This document shows, piece after piece, positions 5,844 through 6,153 of a stretch of DNA of 6,153 nt. Made by a program: the position numbers and the translations under genes. The notes beneath the pieces were generated by a model, which made no database searches, was not told the DNA's origin, and saw only the letters and a program-made list of their open reading frames with translations. Source of the stretch: an uncultured Anaerolineaceae bacterium (GTDB lineage: Bacteria; Chloroflexota; Anaerolineae; Anaerolineales; Anaerolineaceae); assembly GCA_937894825.1 (NCBI GenBank), contig CALCQT010000272.1, positions 1-6,153 of the forward strand. Reading direction: 5' to 3'. Position 1 is the stretch's first letter, and the number at the start of each line of letters is the position of its first letter.

Positions 5844-6153
5844 ATGAAAACAAAATTTGCAGTTTTATTGGTCCTGGCCTTCGTGCTGATCGTCAGCCCG
5901 GTCGCCGCCGCGGACAAACCGACCGTTACACTCTGGACTACCGGATCACAGAATGTGTCTGACCTGTTCACCGATCTGATCGCTTCTTATAACGCCCGCC
6001 CGGAATCCACCTCTGTGGTTGAACTTCAGTTCATCCTTTCCGGCACCGGCGAAGAATCCCTCAGTTCACGGATTGCCGCTGCTTATCAGACCGGCAAAAC
6101 CAACGCCGGGTTTGACATCATTGCCGAAAACAGCACCTCATTGCAGGGTTATG
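5844..6153 (+). CDS. ABC transporter extracellular solute-binding protein, N-terminal part (cut by window end)
   Basis: The frame runs from ATG 5844 to the right edge, giving 103 residues of what is probably a 350-450 residue protein. Residues 1-23 are a Sec signal peptide (MKTK, then a hydrophobic core, then PVAAA before DKP). No Cys follows, so it is not a lipoprotein. The mature start TVTLWTTGSQ, then LFTDLIASYNAR, SSRIAAAYQTGKTNAGFDII, fits lobe I of a family 1/8 type binding protein, where a first beta strand is followed by a helix and then a GxxDII strand. GGAGAG at 5833-5838 is well spaced for this ATG. The 93-bp gap before it (5751-5843) is longer than the other gaps of the operon and holds no gene; I see no convincing promoter or attenuator there. 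Following the ATPase, it is inferred to feed the transporter encoded upstream. The visible part does not reveal the ligand. Confidence 0.85.
   Translation, partial: MKTKFAVLLVLAFVLIVSPVAAADKPTVTLWTTGSQNVSDLFTDLIASYNARPESTSVVELQFILSGTGEESLSSRIAAAYQTGKTNAGFDIIAENSTSLQGY

Overview
This window looks like bacterial chromosomal DNA, most likely from a Chloroflexota bacterium of the Anaerolineae type. The main clue is the secreted repeat protein on the minus strand. Its units, with FPAN, GGSF/GGAF, IPxNL and GFYAYNWF signatures, resemble extracellular proteins I associate with that class. This is recognition from memory, not a search. Base composition is mixed and even across the window, and I see no insertion sequence, integrase, CRISPR array, tRNA or rRNA.

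Layout. The left edge (1-296, +) holds the C-terminal end of a DUF3307-type membrane protein. A perfect 15-bp stem hairpin at 353-388 separates it from the convergent minus-strand gene 413-1702, which encodes an exported protein of three imperfect repeats; the third is split by a Trp/Gly/Pro-rich insert. Upstream on the same strand lies a CPBP (CAAX/Abi-type) intramembrane protease gene, 1816-2736. A divergent intergenic region of about 295 bp (2737-3030) follows. It contains a perfect 18-bp AT-rich palindrome close to the protease gene, clustered A-tracts, a good sigma-70-like promoter pointing right, and an inverted repeat at that promoter's predicted start site.

From 3031 to the right edge, four plus-strand genes form an apparent operon: a variant glycerophosphodiester phosphodiesterase (GDPD) family protein, an inner-membrane ABC permease overlapping it by 4 nt, an ABC ATPase with a C-terminal TOBE-like region, and the start of an exported solute-binding protein cut by the window end. 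The order enzyme-permease-ATPase-binding protein suggests import of a substrate that is then hydrolysed in the cytoplasm, by analogy with ugp systems that pair a glycerol-3-phosphate/glycerophosphodiester importer with UgpQ. Only one permease is visible, so a second may lie beyond the right edge. The substrate is not proven by the sequence.

The most interesting points are the GDPD homologue, which keeps the two catalytic histidines but has HSG in place of the usual HRG and Asp in place of a metal-binding Glu; its tight linkage to a PotC/FbpB-like rather than MalG-like importer; and the tryptophan-rich insert in the repeat protein. I did not find clear evidence of a wholly new kind of system.
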